6,612 nucleotides of DNA from Desulfobacteraceae bacterium (lineage in GTDB: Bacteria; Desulfobacterota; Desulfobacteria; Desulfobacterales; Desulfosalsimonadaceae), in assembly GCA_007131845.1 (NCBI GenBank), contig SLPT01000157.1, positions 1 through 6,612 on the forward strand. Direction: 5' to 3'. How positions within the stretch are numbered: position 1 is the stretch's first letter; the number at the start of each line of letters is the position of its first letter. A program made the translations under genes and the position numbers. This document shows, piece after piece, positions 5,936 through 6,612 of this stretch. The notes below the pieces were generated by a model. It saw nothing but the letters and a program-made list of their open reading frames with translations, did no database searches and had not been told where the DNA came from.

Positions 5936-6612
5936 GGATCGCCTTTCTGTATGCATCCACGGTGCTTTGGGCGGCGGCCTCCCAGGTGAGATGGCGCTGC
6001 ACCCGCTCGTAGCCGGCTTTGCCGTAGCTTTCAGCCAGTTCCGGATTGTCCAGGAAGCGCAAAATCGCATCTTGCAGCGCACCCGGATCGGCGGGCGGTA
6101 CCAGTACCCCTGCATCGCCCACCACCTCGGGCAATGCGCCGCCGGTCGTGCTGATAACGGGTACGCCGCAGGCCATGGCTTCACCCGCCGGCAGGCCGAA
6201 GCCCTCGTACACGGATGGGATCACGGCCATGGTCGCCCGGGCGTACTGCCGGACGAATTCCTTGTAGGAGATCCGGCCGGTGAACGTGATGCTGTCCGAC
6301 AGGTCCAGGGAACGGACCATCCTGGAGACGATGGAATTCTTTTTGGGTTTGCCCACCACTACCAGGCGGATATCTCTTGTCCGGCGTATTGCGTAAACAG
6401 CCTGGAGCAGGTAATGCAGCCCCTTGAGGGGCGTATCCGCGCTGTTGGTGACGATGATGCGGTTTTTCTCCCGCTTGATGCCGGAAACGGGATAGAACAA
6501 ATCCGTATTGATTCCGTTGGGTATGATGGAAAACCGGTCGGCCGGAAGATCGAATTCCCTGCAGATATCTTCCTTGGCGCAGCCGGATACCGTAATGATA
6601 TGGGACAGGGTC
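5922..6612 (-). CDS. Family 4 glycosyltransferase, C-terminal part (N-terminus off window)
   Basis: This is a GT4-type retaining glycosyltransferase with a GT-B fold, which transfers a sugar from a nucleotide-sugar donor, typically in polysaccharide, LPS or glycolipid assembly at the cytoplasmic face of the membrane. The window holds the last 229 residues, mainly the donor-binding domain. Counting from the edge, the order is VSGCAKEDICREF (8-20), IIPNGINTDLF (29-39, the inter-domain hinge seen across GT4), VTNSADTPLKGLHYLLQA (54-71, with the conserved lysine), LVVVGKP (83-89), and the EX7E motif EGFGLPAGE (136-144) followed by MACGVPVISTTGGALPEVVGDAG (146-168). All key residues appear intact. 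The frame is open to position 6611, so an initiator near 6500 would be false, since it would cut off the conserved IPNG region. A full protein of this family has about 350-420 residues, so roughly 130-190 are missing to the right. It overlaps the next methyltransferase gene by 14 bases. The donor and acceptor sugars cannot be read from sequence. Confidence 0.95.
   Translation of the reverse strand, partial: TLSHIITVSGCAKEDICREFDLPADRFSIIPNGINTDLFYPVSGIKREKNRIIVTNSADTPLKGLHYLLQAVYAIRRTRDIRLVVVGKPKKNSIVSRMVRSLDLSDSITFTGRISYKEFVRQYARATMAVIPSVYEGFGLPAGEAMACGVPVISTTGGALPEVVGDAGVLVPPADPGALQDAILRFLDNPELAESYGKAGYERVQRHLTWEAAAQSTVDAYRKAIRDYH
5942..5948 (-). promoter_or_regulatory. Shine-Dalgarno of the minus-strand methyltransferase
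   Basis: AGAAAGG (read on the minus strand) lies six bases before the GTG at 5935 and within the last codons of the glycosyltransferase gene. It favours GTG 5935 over the ATG at 5956, which has only GTGG immediately adjacent. Confidence 0.6.

Noticed and set aside
5936..6184. N-terminal extension of the minus-strand methyltransferase
   Set aside because: These codons are the out-of-frame reading of the glycosyltransferase EX7E domain. The residues (many Pro, Arg and Trp) do not look like a methyltransferase N-terminus.

Overview
The window looks like chromosomal DNA from a Gram-negative, GC-rich member of the Desulfobacterota (the former Deltaproteobacteria). This is inferred from the style of the encoded proteins: an RNase J of the bacterial type, a short SpoIIIE-like FtsK directly behind it, and a small protein resembling hypothetical proteins I recall from sulfate reducers. 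No search was run, so the taxonomic placement is an inference.

Plus strand, 65-5217: a 110-residue cysteine-containing protein of unknown function comes first. It is followed by 195 bases of mostly featureless intergenic DNA, which ends in a strong Shine-Dalgarno. Then come ribonuclease J (rnj, GTG start at 593), the DNA translocase FtsK (start at 2254, or at 2239 overlapping the rnj stop), and a 207-residue SAM-dependent methyltransferase 15 bases after ftsK. The last three are packed like an operon: RNA maturation and decay, chromosome segregation, and a small methyltransferase of unknown target.

Minus strand, 6612-5231: a family-4 glycosyltransferase, with its N-terminus beyond the right edge, reads leftwards and overlaps by 14 bases the start of a second, unrelated SAM-dependent methyltransferase. 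The pair looks like the end of a surface-polysaccharide or glycan-modification operon.

The two operons converge with only 13 bases between their stop codons. A perfect 12-bp palindrome (GGGGACGTCCCC) fills almost all of that gap and abuts one of the stops.

I find no tRNA, rRNA, CRISPR array, transposase, toxin-antitoxin pair or recognisable defence genes. All long antisense reading frames are shadows of the genes above. I see no convincing previously undescribed system. The best items for a second look are the junction palindrome, the small cysteine-rich protein, and the unusual start signals.
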